Shown: piece after piece, positions 41,079 to 50,905 of the stretch
Layout of the letters: the number at the start of each line of letters is the position of its first letter
Position numbering within the stretch: the stretch's first letter is position 1
Assembly: GCF_900110955.1 (NCBI RefSeq)
Contig: NZ_FOFR01000001.1
Coordinates: forward strand, 310,001 to 374,000
DNA: 64,000 bases
Direction of reading: 5' to 3'
DNA from: Lentzea xinjiangensis
GTDB taxonomy: Bacteria > Actinomycetota > Actinomycetes > Mycobacteriales > Pseudonocardiaceae
Notes under the pieces: generated by a model
The model's input: the letters and a program-made list of their open reading frames with translations, nothing else
Told to the model about the DNA's origin: nothing
The model's database searches: none
Translations under genes and position numbers: made by a program

Positions 41079-41130
41079 GTGTCGGGGTGGCGCGCCGCCG
41101 CCGTTACCGGCCACTTAGGACCGCCACCGC

Positions 41131-41136
41131 TAGTCT
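41131..41136 (+). promoter_or_regulatory. Leaderless-type -10 box for the holin-fold gene
   Basis: TAGTCT ends 5 nt before ATG 41142; no ribosome binding site is present. Confidence 0.5.
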
Positions 41137-41141
41137 GCGGC

Positions 41142-41522
41142 ATGGGCATCTTGGTGCATGTGCTGCTGACCGCGGTGGCGGTCTGGGTGTCGACCGCCCT
41201 CCCCGGCATCGACCTGGGTGAGGACACCACCGGCTGGCGGATCCTCACGCTCATCGGCGTCGCGGTGATCTTCGGCCTGGTGAACGCGGTCGTGAAGCCG
41301 CTCGTGAAGTTCTTCGGCTGCCTGTTCTACCTGCTCACGCTGGGCCTGATCGGGCTCGTGGTGAACGCGCTGCTGTTCCTGCTCACCGGGTGGATCGCCG
41401 AGCAGCTCGACCTGCCGTTCCGCGTCGAGGGCTTCTGGCCCGCGTTCTGGGGCGCGATCATCGTCGCCCTCACCGGCTGGGTGCTGAACGTGGTCTACGA
41501 CAAGGTCACCGACAGGGACTGA
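41142..41522 (+). CDS. Phage-holin-4-fold membrane protein (YvlD-like)
   Basis: The 126-residue protein has four transmembrane helices: VLLTAVAVWVSTALPGI, LTLIGVAVIFGLVNAVVKPL, FYLLTLGLIGLVVNALLFLL and WGAIIVALTGWVLNVVYD. The block FGLVNAVVKPLVKFF is the hallmark of PF04020 (phage holin 4 superfamily, YvlD), chromosomal proteins despite the name. No prophage genes are nearby. The start matches a TAGTCT box at 41131. A 25-bp perfect hairpin follows the stop by 3 bp. Function is unknown; relatives are linked to envelope stress in other bacteria. Confidence 0.85.
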   Translation: MGILVHVLLTAVAVWVSTALPGIDLGEDTTGWRILTLIGVAVIFGLVNAVVKPLVKFFGCLFYLLTLGLIGLVVNALLFLLTGWIAEQLDLPFRVEGFWPAFWGAIIVALTGWVLNVVYDKVTDRD

Positions 41523-41525
41523 CCC

Positions 41526-41578
41526 GCGTACGGCGAAGGCCCTCGGTCCGCACCGGACCGAGGGCCTTCGCCGTACGC
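41526..41578. terminator. Very long bidirectional terminator hairpin
   Basis: A perfect 25-bp inverted repeat (arms 41526-41550 and 41554-41578) with a 3-nt loop fills almost the whole gap between the convergent stops at 41522 and 41584. Confidence 0.9.
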
Positions 41579-41583
41579 GCCGA

Positions 41584-43845
41584 CTAGGCCTTCGCCTTGT
41601 CCTCGTCCGGCAGCGGCGTGCCGGTCGGGACCTCGTCGGTCGGCGTGTCCTGCTTCTCCTTGCCGCGCCGCACCGACTCCAGCAGCATCTGCGCCACGTC
41701 CACGACCTCGACGTGCTGCCCGGCCTGCCCGTCGGACTGGCGCGCGGTCACGCCGTCGGTCAGCATCACGCGGCAGAACGGGCAGCCGGTCGCGATCTTC
41801 GACGGCGCGGTCCCGAGGGCCTCGTCCACGCGGTCGAGGTTGATGCGCTTGCCGATCCGCTCTTCCATCCACATGCGCGCACCGCCGGCGCCACAGCACA
41901 TGGACCGCTCTTCGTGGCGCGGCATCTCGCGCAGGGTCGCGCCGGACGCGCCGATGAGCTCACGCGGTGCCTCGTAGACCTTGTTGTGGCGGCCCAGGTA
42001 GCACGGGTCGTGGTAGGTGACGTCCTCGGTGACCGGCGCGACCGGCACCAGGCGGCGTTCGCGCACCAGCTTGTTCAGGAGCTGGGTGTGGTGCACCACC
42101 TCGTACGTGCCACCGACCTGCGGGTACTCGTTCGCCAGCGTGTTGAAGCAGTGCGCACACGTCACGACGATCTTGCGCTGGCCGGCGGGCCGGTCCTCGA
42201 ACACCGAGTTGAGGACCTCGACGTTCTGCTGCGCGAGCATCTGGAACAGGAACTCGTTGCCGGCGCGGCGGGCCGGGTCGCCGGTGCAGGTCTCCTCGGG
42301 GCCGAGCACCGTGTACTTCACGTCCGCGGTGTGCAGCAGTTCGGCGACGGCACGCGTGGTCTTCTTCGCGCGGTCCTCGAACGCGCCCGCGCAGCCGACC
42401 CAGAACAGGTACTCCGCGTCGCCCAGCTCGCCGTCGAACACCGGCACCTCGAAGTCGAGGCCCTCGGTCCACGCGAGGCGGTCCTTGGCGTTCTGGCCCC
42501 ACGGGTTGCCCTTGTTCTCCAGGTTCTTGAACATGCCGCCGAGCTCGGTCGGGAAGTTCGACTCGATCAGGACCTGGTAGCGGCGCATGTCGACGATGTG
42601 GTCGACGTGCTCGATGTCGACGGGGCACTGCTCGACGCAGGCGCCGCAGGTCGTGCACGACCACAGCACCTCTGGGTCGATGACGCCCATTTCCTCCGGG
42701 CCGCCGACCAGCGGGCGCTCGGACTCGGCCATCGCCAGCACGTCGATCGACTCGAGGCGCTTCTTGTAGTCCTCGTACTTGTCCTCGACCAGGCCGACCT
42801 CGTCACCGGCCATGTCGCGCGAGCCGCCGGCGAGCAGGTACGGCGCCTTGGCGAACGCGTGGTCGCGCAGCTGCGTGATCACCATCTTGGGCGACAACGG
42901 CTTGCCGGTGTTCCAGGCGGGGCACTGCGACTGGCAGCGGCCGCACTCGGTGCAGGTCGAGAAGTCGAGCCAGCCCTTCCAGCTGAAGTCCTCGACCTTG
43001 CCGACGCCGAACACGTCGGAGTCCGGGTCGGCCTCCTCCAGGTCCAGGACCTTGCCGCCGGACATCATCGGCTTGAGCGCGCCCAGCGCGACGCCGCCGT
43101 CGTCCTCGCGCTTGAAGTAGATGTTGAAGAACGCCGAGAACCGGTGCCAGGCGACGCCCATCGTCAGGTTCCGGCCGACCACGACCAGCCAGAGCATCCC
43201 GCTCAGCAGCTTCACCAGCGCCATCACCGACACCCAGATCGGCGCGGCGGGCAGGATCTGCGCGAGCGGCTGCGTCACGAACGACGTCCACAGCGGCGCG
43301 GCCTCGAGGCCGCTCGACTGCTTGAACGCCTTGACCATGAGGATGCCGACACCCTCGACGATCACGACGGCCTCGACGAAGTAGGCGGACCGGAAGCTCG
43401 ACCCAGCGAACCGGGAGAGCCGGTCGGCCCGGCGCGGGTGGTTGAGCTGACGGATGACAGCGAGCGCGATGCCGCCGACGACGGTGCCGAGCCCCAGGAG
43501 CTCGATCAGCAGCAGCCAGATCGACCACGTGCCGATGACCGGCCAGTGGAAGCGCGGGTCGAACACCTCGCCGTAGGCCTCGAACAGCACCGCGGAGCCG
43601 ATGAGGAAGCCCCACATCACCATCCAGTGCCACGGGGCGACCGCGCGGAACTTGGCCATCCTGGTGTGCGCCACGAACTCGACGACCATCGTCCTCAGAC
43701 GCGGCCAGAACGGTCCCGTGCGGGTTCCGTCCGGCTGGCCGAGCCGGATGATCTTGATCATCTTCCAGACGCCAGCGACGAACACGCCCCAGGCGACGAC
43801 GCTCACCGCAACGGCGACGAGTCCGAGAACCAGCTGGAGGGTCAT
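41584..43845 (-). CDS. etfD: Iron-sulfur oxidoreductase EtfD (ETF:menaquinone oxidoreductase type)
   Basis: The 753-residue protein has about five N-terminal transmembrane helices (LQLVLGLVAVAVSVVAWGVF, WMVMWGFLIGSAVLFEAYG and others), a middle ferredoxin domain with CTECGRCQSQCPAW and CTTCGACVEQCPVDI, and two C-terminal CCG domains (VTCAHCFNTLANEYP, MCCGAGGARMWMEE). This matches the mycobacterial EtfD layout, a membrane enzyme that takes electrons from reduced ETF and passes them to menaquinone during acyl-CoA oxidation. A perfect GGTTACT-N4-AGTAACC palindrome 21 bp upstream links it to the other oxidation genes. The ATG at 43845 has no strong ribosome binding site. Confidence 0.92.
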   Translation of the reverse strand: MTLQLVLGLVAVAVSVVAWGVFVAGVWKMIKIIRLGQPDGTRTGPFWPRLRTMVVEFVAHTRMAKFRAVAPWHWMVMWGFLIGSAVLFEAYGEVFDPRFHWPVIGTWSIWLLLIELLGLGTVVGGIALAVIRQLNHPRRADRLSRFAGSSFRSAYFVEAVVIVEGVGILMVKAFKQSSGLEAAPLWTSFVTQPLAQILPAAPIWVSVMALVKLLSGMLWLVVVGRNLTMGVAWHRFSAFFNIYFKREDDGGVALGALKPMMSGGKVLDLEEADPDSDVFGVGKVEDFSWKGWLDFSTCTECGRCQSQCPAWNTGKPLSPKMVITQLRDHAFAKAPYLLAGGSRDMAGDEVGLVEDKYEDYKKRLESIDVLAMAESERPLVGGPEEMGVIDPEVLWSCTTCGACVEQCPVDIEHVDHIVDMRRYQVLIESNFPTELGGMFKNLENKGNPWGQNAKDRLAWTEGLDFEVPVFDGELGDAEYLFWVGCAGAFEDRAKKTTRAVAELLHTADVKYTVLGPEETCTGDPARRAGNEFLFQMLAQQNVEVLNSVFEDRPAGQRKIVVTCAHCFNTLANEYPQVGGTYEVVHHTQLLNKLVRERRLVPVAPVTEDVTYHDPCYLGRHNKVYEAPRELIGASGATLREMPRHEERSMCCGAGGARMWMEERIGKRINLDRVDEALGTAPSKIATGCPFCRVMLTDGVTARQSDGQAGQHVEVVDVAQMLLESVRRGKEKQDTPTDEVPTGTPLPDEDKAKA

Positions 43846-43862
43846 GGCGGGAGTCTAGGCCA

Positions 43863-43880
43863 GGTTACTGCTGAGTAACC
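43863..43880. promoter_or_regulatory. GGTTACT-GCTG-AGTAACC operator upstream of etfD
   Basis: The best-conserved copy of the window's TACT-N4-AGTA motif, with 7-bp perfect arms, centred about 27 bp before the etfD start at 43845. Only a single site is present, unlike the other three loci. Confidence 0.7.
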
Positions 43881-43946
43881 ACTTGGACGTGGCCGGTGTC
43901 TCGTCACGTACCGGTCAAGTTCCCCGAAGGCGCCCGAAAACTTGTG

Positions 43947-43958
43947 GAACACTCGTTC
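43947..43958. promoter_or_regulatory. GAAC-N4-GTTC candidate operator of the SMR/TetR operon
   Basis: GAAC-ACTC-GTTC lies about 30 bp before the SMR start and could be bound by the TetR protein encoded downstream. A TAGTTG at 43962 may be the -10 box. Confidence 0.35.
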
Positions 43959-43988
43959 AGGTAGTTGGGTCGAACCCGGGGAGTCGCC

Positions 43989-44312
43989 TTGCTGTACGTG
44001 TACCTGGCCGCGGCGATCATGGCGGAGATCACCGCTACCGTGTCGCTCAAGTTGTCCGAGGGATTCACCAGGTTGTGGCCATCGGTCTTGGTCGTCGTCG
44101 GCTACGCCACCGCCTTCACAGCACTTTCGCGCGCGTTGAAGTTGGGTATGCCCGTGGGCGTCGCCTACGCCGTGTGGTCCGCCATCGGCGTTGCAGCCGT
44201 CGCGATCATCGGCTGGAGGTTCCTCGGCGAGACCCTCAACCCCACGATGGTCATCGGGCTGGCTCTGATCATCGGAGGCGTGGTGACGCTCGAGCTCGGG
44301 AGGACGCACTGA
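43989..44312 (+). CDS. Small multidrug resistance (SMR) family transporter
   Basis: The 107-residue protein has the exact length and four-helix layout of SMR pumps. The essential membrane glutamate is in TM1 (YLAAAIMAEITATVSLKLSE, E about 14). Later segments are VGYATAFTALSRALKLGMPV, AYAVWSAIGVAAVAIIGW and LALIIGGVVTLELG. Such dimers expel cationic biocides or guanidinium. TTG 43989 is chosen because it gives the family length and lies 6 nt after GGGGAG; GTG 43965 would add 8 residues. A TetR gene follows 5 bp downstream. Confidence 0.9.
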   Translation: MLYVYLAAAIMAEITATVSLKLSEGFTRLWPSVLVVVGYATAFTALSRALKLGMPVGVAYAVWSAIGVAAVAIIGWRFLGETLNPTMVIGLALIIGGVVTLELGRTH

Positions 44313-44317
44313 CCGCG

Positions 44318-44899
44318 GTGATCGACGGCCCGAAGGTGGACGGCCGCAAGGCGCGCGGCGAGAAGAAGCGCCGCGCCATCGTCGAGGCCACCCTGCGCGT
44401 GATCGAACGCGACGGCATCGCCGGCGTGACGCACCGCAGCGTGGCCAGGGAGGCCGGCGTGCCCACGACGGCGCCGACCTACTACTTCGCGACGCTCGAC
44501 GACCTGCTGATCGCGACTCTGCTGTGGTCGGCCGAGGAGCTGTGCGACGACATGCTGCGCATCGTCGCGAGCGGTGGCAGCGCGCGAGAGATCGCGCGGA
44601 GCATCGCGAGGGCGGTCGACGAGAACCGCGGCCGCACGCTCGCCGAGTACGAGCTGTACCTGCTGGCCGGCCGGCGTCCCGAGCTCAAGGCCGCCGCGCG
44701 CCGGTGGCTCGACCTCGCGGTGGAGGCCGTGCGACCGGCGGACCCCGTCGCGTTCCGCGCGTTCCTCGCGGCCGTCGACGGGCTGCTGATCCAGGGCCTG
44801 ATCGCCGACGTGGCCCCCGGCGAGGACGAGCTGGAGCCGATCGTGTCCTTCTTGCTCCGCGACTGCGACGACTTCACGGCCGCCGCGCGGGGAGGATGA
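44318..44899 (+). CDS. TetR family regulator of the SMR operon
   Basis: The 193-residue protein has an N-terminal TetR HTH (KKRRAIVEATLRVIERDGIA, then HRSVAREAGVPTTAPTYYFA) and a C-terminal helical domain (GRTLAEYELYLLAGRRPELK). It sits immediately downstream of an SMR pump and is most likely its ligand-responsive repressor. Start choice is uncertain: GTG 44318 is used, CTG 44309 overlaps the SMR stop closely behind GGGAGGAC, and GTG 44336 is also possible. The next gene begins 6 bp after its stop. Confidence 0.85.
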   Translation: MIDGPKVDGRKARGEKKRRAIVEATLRVIERDGIAGVTHRSVAREAGVPTTAPTYYFATLDDLLIATLLWSAEELCDDMLRIVASGGSAREIARSIARAVDENRGRTLAEYELYLLAGRRPELKAAARRWLDLAVEAVRPADPVAFRAFLAAVDGLLIQGLIADVAPGEDELEPIVSFLLRDCDDFTAAARGG

Positions 44900-44904
44900 G
44901 ACCC

Positions 44905-45462
44905 ATGAAGTTCGCGCGAGAGGTGTCCGGCATCAGCCACGGGGTGAGCCTCGGGCTGCTCGCCGCGCTGTACGTGCGCGACTCGCTGGCGTTGTCCGTC
45001 GACGTCGAGCCGCACGTGCCCGGCCTGGAGCCGCCGCTGCCGGTGCGGGTGCCCGCGGGCGTCGACCGCGCCGCCGTGACCGCGCAGTGGCCGGGCTGGT
45101 GGGCCGACGCGCTCCAGGCGTGGACGCGAGGCGTCGAGCCCCTCGCCGCGGAGAACGCCGAGGCGTTGCTGACCCGGCCAGCCTGCCGGGCGGCCGTGCT
45201 GGCGCTGAAGCCGGGCCTCGACGAGCTGCACCGGCTGCGGAGCCCGGCTGCGTTGCCGATCGGCGACGTGCTGCGCGGTGTCGAGTCGCGGATCGGCCGC
45301 TGGGCGCAGAGCGTGGAGCTGCACATCGCCGAGGTGCCCGTCGACGGGCTGCTGTGGGAGCGCATCGGGCCCGCGCACGTGCTGGCCTCGACGCGGTTCC
45401 TCGGCGACCCGGCGCGCAGCGCGCCGGCCCTGCGCGCCGTGCTCGAGGACCTGGTCCGGTGA
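44905..45462 (+). CDS. Conserved hypothetical protein, 185 aa
   Basis: This soluble helical protein starts KFAREVSGISHGVSLGLLAA and contains VDVEPHVPGLEPPLPVRVPAG, WPGWWADALQAWTRGVEPLA and RIGPAHVLASTRFLGD. I do not recognise the family. ATG 44905 is preferred because GGGAGG lies 9 nt before it; ATG 44896 overlaps the TetR stop. It is the third gene of the SMR/TetR operon, but there is no evidence for a role in efflux. Confidence 0.62.
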   Translation: MKFAREVSGISHGVSLGLLAALYVRDSLALSVDVEPHVPGLEPPLPVRVPAGVDRAAVTAQWPGWWADALQAWTRGVEPLAAENAEALLTRPACRAAVLALKPGLDELHRLRSPAALPIGDVLRGVESRIGRWAQSVELHIAEVPVDGLLWERIGPAHVLASTRFLGDPARSAPALRAVLEDLVR

Positions 45463-45525
45463 CGGTAGGGACAACCCCACCCCGCCTCCGGGGGCTGACT
45501 GCCGTGTGAGCGGGGCGCCGCCGCC

Positions 45526-45531
45526 TCTAGT
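45526..45531 (+). promoter_or_regulatory. Leaderless-type -10 box for the DUF4097 gene
   Basis: TAGTTT lies 9 nt before ATG 45541 (3 nt before an in-frame GTG 45535); no ribosome binding site is visible. Confidence 0.45.
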
Positions 45532-45540
45532 TTTGTGCTC

Positions 45541-46374
45541 ATGATGAGGACGGCGCTGGTGGCGTTGGTGGCGGGGACGGTGCTCACGGCGCTGACGGGT
45601 TGTGGGATTCGCATCATGGAGTACGAGTTCTCCGATGACCACGTCGTCGCGGAGAAGTTCACGTCGGTGCGCGCCCGGTCCGGCGCCGGCGACGTGACGA
45701 TCAGGTACCGGCCGGGCACCGAGACGAAGATCCACCGCGTGGTGGAGCACCGGAAGAACAACAAGCCCAGCGGGGTGGCGCACCGCGTCGAGGGCAGTTC
45801 GCTGGTGCTGGACGGGTGCGGGGACGACTGCGAGGTCGACTACGAGGTCCTCGTGCCGTCCGCCGGCATCGCGGTGCTCGGTGACGTCGGGGCGGGGGAC
45901 GCGCTCATCGAGGGGCTGGCGTCCGTCGAGTACGGGACCGGCTCGGGCAACGTCATCGCCCGCGACATCGCCGGCGACGTCAAGGTGAAGACGGGGTCCG
46001 GCAACTTCGAGGGCACCAGGATCGGCGGCGCCGTCACCGTCGACCTGGGCTCCGGCCGGGTCGACCTGAACGCGGTGAAGGGCAAGGTGCTCGCCGTCAC
46101 CAGCTCCGGTGACATCGACGGCACCGGCCTCGACGGCGAAGTGATCGCCGACGCCGGGTCCGGACGCGTCGAGCTGACCTTGACGACGCCGAGGTCCGTG
46201 CGGGCCAACAGCGGCTCCGACGACGTCGTCGTCCGGGTGCCGGGTGGCCCTTACAAGATCGTCGGGTCGTCGGGCAGCGGGGAGCGCGTGGTCAACGTCC
46301 CGACCGACCCGAACGCGCCGCTCGAACTCAACCTCACCAGCGGCTCGGGGGACGTCCAGGTGCTCGCGGCGTGA
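45541..46374 (+). CDS. DUF4097 family lipoprotein, beta-helix
   Basis: The 277-residue protein has a short signal peptide ending in the lipobox LTGCG (Cys about 21), so it is a surface lipoprotein. The rest is a repeating beta structure with a G-S-G-x-V/D rhythm every 18-20 residues (YGTGSGNVIARDIAGDVKV, TGSGNFEGTRIGG, LGSGRVDLNAV, SGSGDVQVLAA), typical of the DUF4097/DUF2807 right-handed beta-helix. Such proteins may be adhesins or structural; no partner is apparent. A 12-bp hairpin terminator follows. Confidence 0.85.
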   Translation: MMRTALVALVAGTVLTALTGCGIRIMEYEFSDDHVVAEKFTSVRARSGAGDVTIRYRPGTETKIHRVVEHRKNNKPSGVAHRVEGSSLVLDGCGDDCEVDYEVLVPSAGIAVLGDVGAGDALIEGLASVEYGTGSGNVIARDIAGDVKVKTGSGNFEGTRIGGAVTVDLGSGRVDLNAVKGKVLAVTSSGDIDGTGLDGEVIADAGSGRVELTLTTPRSVRANSGSDDVVVRVPGGPYKIVGSSGSGERVVNVPTDPNAPLELNLTSGSGDVQVLAA

Positions 46375-46396
46375 GCTCCGCCAGGGGGAATGTGTC

Positions 46397-46424
46397 GAGG
46401 GCCACTCCGCGAGGAGTGGCCCTC
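46397..46424. terminator. Hairpin terminator after the DUF4097 gene
   Basis: A perfect 12-bp stem (GAGGGCCACTCC / GGAGTGGCCCTC) with a 4-nt loop, 22 nt after the stop at 46374. Confidence 0.8.
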
Positions 46425-46478
46425 GCCGCGTTGTGAGGGAACAACCAGACCTTCCCGGCCGTTGGTGCAGTCAGAAAG

Positions 46479-46537
46479 CTTGAGTCGGGTAGGCTCAAGG
46501 TTGAGCGAGTGGCAAACTTGAGTCAGGAACGCTCAAC
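46479..46537. promoter_or_regulatory. Two HAIR elements (HspR sites) in the dnaK promoter
   Basis: CTTGAGT-N7-GCTCAAG (46479-46499) and CTTGAGT-N7-GCTCAAC (46517-46537) match the HspR-associated inverted repeat consensus CTTGAGT-N7-ACTCAAG. HspR is encoded at the end of the same operon, giving autorepression that is relieved on heat shock. Confidence 0.93.
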
Positions 46538-46560
46538 AAGTACTAGCGGAAGGAACTCCA

Positions 46561-48419
<1,859 letters not shown>

Positions 48420-48423
<4 letters not shown>

Positions 48424-49049
48424 CCGAGCCGAGGCACGCCGCCCCTGACGAGGAGCAGCCTCAGGTCGTCGTGAACGACCGGCGCCGGATCGACCCCGAG
48501 ACGGGTGAGGTCCGGCCGCCGGCCCACGCGGCAGAGGAGACGGCTGCTCCGGCTGACGAACCCGTGGTCGCGGAGGTCGTGGACGAGGTGGCCGCCGAGC
48601 TGAAGACCCAGCTCGACGAGCGCACCGCCGACCTCCAGCGGCTCACCGCCGAGTACGCGAACTACCGCAAGCGGGTGGAACGCGACCGCGAAGCGGTGAT
48701 CACCAACGCGAAGGCGTCCGTGGCAGCCGAGCTCCTCCCGCTGCTGGACGACGTCGAACGGGCCGCCGCGCACGGCGACCTGACCGGCGCGTTCAAGGCG
48801 GTGGCGGACAAGCTCGTGTCCACGTTGCAGAAGACCGGCCTGGAGCCGTTCGCGCACGAGGGCGAGGCGTTCGACCCGGCGGTGCACGAGGCCGTGCAGC
48901 ACAGCACGTCCCCGGACGTCGACGGGCCGACGGTCACCGCCGTGCTGCGCCGCGGCTACACGTTCGGCGACAAGCTCGTCCGGCCCGCGCTCGTCGCGGT
49001 GACGGACCACGAGCCGGCACCCAGTGCCGAGCCGGCCGAAGAGGAATAG
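48420..49049 (+). CDS. grpE: Nucleotide exchange factor GrpE
   Basis: The 209-residue DnaK cofactor has a disordered acidic N-terminal 70 residues, a long dimerisation helix ([20 protein letters not shown], then [14 protein letters not shown]) and the C-terminal beta wing with [20 protein letters not shown] and [20 protein letters not shown]. The GTG start overlaps the dnaK stop by 4 bp. It is a little longer than the Escherichia coli protein owing to the N-terminal tail, as is usual in actinobacteria. Confidence 0.97.
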
Positions 49050-49066
49050 GGAGGAGGAGACGTCCG

Positions 49067-50227
49067 GTGAGTGCTAGGGACTGGATCGAGAAGGACTTCT
49101 ACCGCGAGTTGGGCGTCTCCTCCGACGCGCCGGCGGACGAGATCAAGAAGTCGTACCGCAAGCTCGCCCGCGAGCTGCACCCCGACGCGAACCCCGGTGA
49201 CGCCAGGGCCGAGGCCCGCTTCAAGGCGGTCTCCGAGGCCTACGGCGTGCTGTCGGACCCGGCCAAGCGCAAGCAGTACGACGAGGCCCGCCGCCTGTTC
49301 GCGGGCGGCGGTGGCTTCCCGGGCTCCGGCGGCTTCGGCTCCGGCGGCTTCGACGTCAACGACCTGTTCGGCCGCGCCGCGCAGGGCACCGGTGGCGGCG
49401 GGCTGGGCGACCTGCTCGGCGGGCTGTTCAACCGGCGCGGCGGGGCGGCCGGTGCGCCCACGCGCCCGCGCCGCGGTGAGGACGTCGAGACCGACGTCCG
49501 CATCGACTTCACCGAGGCCGTCCGCGGGGCGACGGTGCCGCTGCGCCTGTCCTCCCCCGCGGCCTGCACGACGTGCGGCGGCTCCGGCGCCAAGCCGGGC
49601 ACCACGCCGCACGTCTGCGCGACCTGTTCGGGCTCCGGCCTGGTCACGCGCTCGCAGGGCGCCTTCGCGTTCAGCGAGCCGTGCCGCGACTGCCGGGGCA
49701 CCGGGCGGATCATCGACGACCCGTGCCTCGAGTGCGGTGGCGACGGTGTGAGCACCCGGACCCGCACGCTGACCGTGCGGATCCCGTCGGGGGTCGACGA
49801 CGGCCAGCGGATCCGCCTCGCGGGACAGGGCGAACCGGGCCGCAACGGCGGTCCGAACGGCGACCTGTTCGTGCGCGTGCACGTCAACCCGCACAGCGTG
49901 TTCGGCCGTCAGGGCAACGACCTGACGCTGACGGCGCCGATGACGTTCCCCGAGCTCGCCCTGGGGACGACGTTGACCGTGCCGACGCTGGACGGCAAGG
50001 TGACCTTGAAGGTGCCCGCCGGCACCGCCGCCGGGCGGGTGCTGCGGGCCAGGGGCAAGGGGATCGCGAAGCGCGACGGCACTTCCGGGGATCTCCTGAT
50101 CACCCTGGAGGTCGCGGTGCCGAACAACCTCTCGTCCGAGGCCCGCAAGGCCCTCGAGGCGTACGCGGACGTGACGAAGGACCACGACCCACGTGACGAC
50201 CTGAACGCACTTCTTGAAGGGCGGTGA
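49067..50227 (+). CDS. dnaJ: Chaperone DnaJ (Hsp40, type I)
   Basis: The 386-residue co-chaperone has an N-terminal J domain (FYRELGVSSDAPADEIKKSY with HPD in ELHPDANPGD), a Gly/Phe-rich linker (FPGSGGFGSGGFDVNDLFG) and four zinc-finger repeats CxxCxGxG (CTTCGGSG, CATCSGSG, CRDCRGTG, CLECGGDG), then the C-terminal substrate domains. It stimulates DnaK ATPase activity. GTG 49067 follows a strong GGGAGGAGGAG, 17 bp after grpE. The short J-to-zinc distance resembles DnaJ1 of actinobacteria. Confidence 0.97.
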   Translation: MSARDWIEKDFYRELGVSSDAPADEIKKSYRKLARELHPDANPGDARAEARFKAVSEAYGVLSDPAKRKQYDEARRLFAGGGGFPGSGGFGSGGFDVNDLFGRAAQGTGGGGLGDLLGGLFNRRGGAAGAPTRPRRGEDVETDVRIDFTEAVRGATVPLRLSSPAACTTCGGSGAKPGTTPHVCATCSGSGLVTRSQGAFAFSEPCRDCRGTGRIIDDPCLECGGDGVSTRTRTLTVRIPSGVDDGQRIRLAGQGEPGRNGGPNGDLFVRVHVNPHSVFGRQGNDLTLTAPMTFPELALGTTLTVPTLDGKVTLKVPAGTAAGRVLRARGKGIAKRDGTSGDLLITLEVAVPNNLSSEARKALEAYADVTKDHDPRDDLNALLEGR

Positions 50228-50661
50228 GTTCGGTGGGTTTTCCGTTCCCTCCCGGGACCGATGAGGACACGCCGTTCTTCGTGATCTCGGTGGCTGCCCA
50301 GCTGTCCGGGCTGCACGCGCAGACCCTCCGGTCCTACGACCGGATGGGTCTCGTCTCCCCCGGCCGCACCCCCGGAGGTGGGCGCCGGTACTCGATGCGC
50401 GACATCGTGCTGCTGCGCGAGGTGCAGAGGCTGTCCCAGGACGAGGGCGTGAACCTCGCGGGGATCAAGCGGATCATCGAGCTCGAGAACCAGGTCGACG
50501 CGTTGCAGTCCCGGGTTGCCGAGTTGCAGCAGGAGCTCGCTCAGGCCTTGTCGGCTGCTGATTCCGCTGCGGCTGCCGTGCATGCCTCTTATCGGCGGGA
50601 CCTGGTCCCGATTCGGCGAGAGACCGCGCTCGTCGTGTGGAAGCCGAAGCCGCGCAAGTGA
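50224..50661 (+). CDS. hspR: Heat-shock repressor HspR (MerR family)
   Basis: The 145-residue MerR-type repressor has FVISVAAQLSGLHAQTLRSY and DRMGLVSPGRTPGGGRRYSM as its winged helix, RDIVLLREVQRL next, and a coiled coil (IIELENQVDALQSRVAELQQ). The basic C-terminal tail ends VWKPKPRK. HspR binds HAIR repeats with DnaK as co-repressor, so free DnaK sets expression. HAIR sites occur before dnaK and clpB in this window. GTG 50224 overlaps the dnaJ stop (GTGA). Confidence 0.96.
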   Translation: MSSVGFPFPPGTDEDTPFFVISVAAQLSGLHAQTLRSYDRMGLVSPGRTPGGGRRYSMRDIVLLREVQRLSQDEGVNLAGIKRIIELENQVDALQSRVAELQQELAQALSAADSAAAAVHASYRRDLVPIRRETALVVWKPKPRK

Positions 50662-50905
50662 CCTGCGGGTCGCGGGGTCGCGGTCGGGCGGCCTGGTTGT
50701 GTTGAGTGCTCCTCCCAGGGGCTCTGCCCCCGGTCCCCCGGCAATCTGATCCGGGGGACCGCGCCGCTCGCGGGTTGATGGCACGCCTGTTGGTTTGGGC
50801 GGCTGCCTGTTTCGTAGTGTGGTTGCGCCGAGCTTCGCTCGAAAAGCCTGTTCGGCTCGGCTTCGCCTTCGCCCGTCGTGTGCTCGCCTTCGGCTTCGTG
50901 CCCTG
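50662..50905. other. Noncoding tail of the dnaK operon with terminator and low-complexity repeats
   Basis: A hairpin GGTCCCCCGG (50732-50741) / CCGGGGGACC (50751-50760) is the likely operon terminator; AGGGGC-TCT-GCCCC just before it forms a smaller one. Positions 50826-50902 are filled with degenerate GCTTCG/GCCTTCGGC-type repeats that look non-coding. No gene is supported. Confidence 0.65.

Noticed and set aside
41142-41522. A prophage, suggested by a phage-holin family protein
   Set aside because: PF04020 proteins are ordinary chromosomal membrane proteins; no phage structural, lysis or integrase gene is near.
41526-41578. A CRISPR repeat or IS end, suggested by the 25-bp perfect inverted repeat
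   Set aside because: It is a single hairpin in the gap between two convergent stops, with no spacer array, flanking duplication or transposase; it fits a terminator.
50824-50903. A tandem-repeat gene or structured RNA in GCTTCG/CTTCGGC repeats
   Set aside because: The repeats are degenerate and lack a consistent period or frame; they look like the non-coding low-complexity tails common in these genomes.
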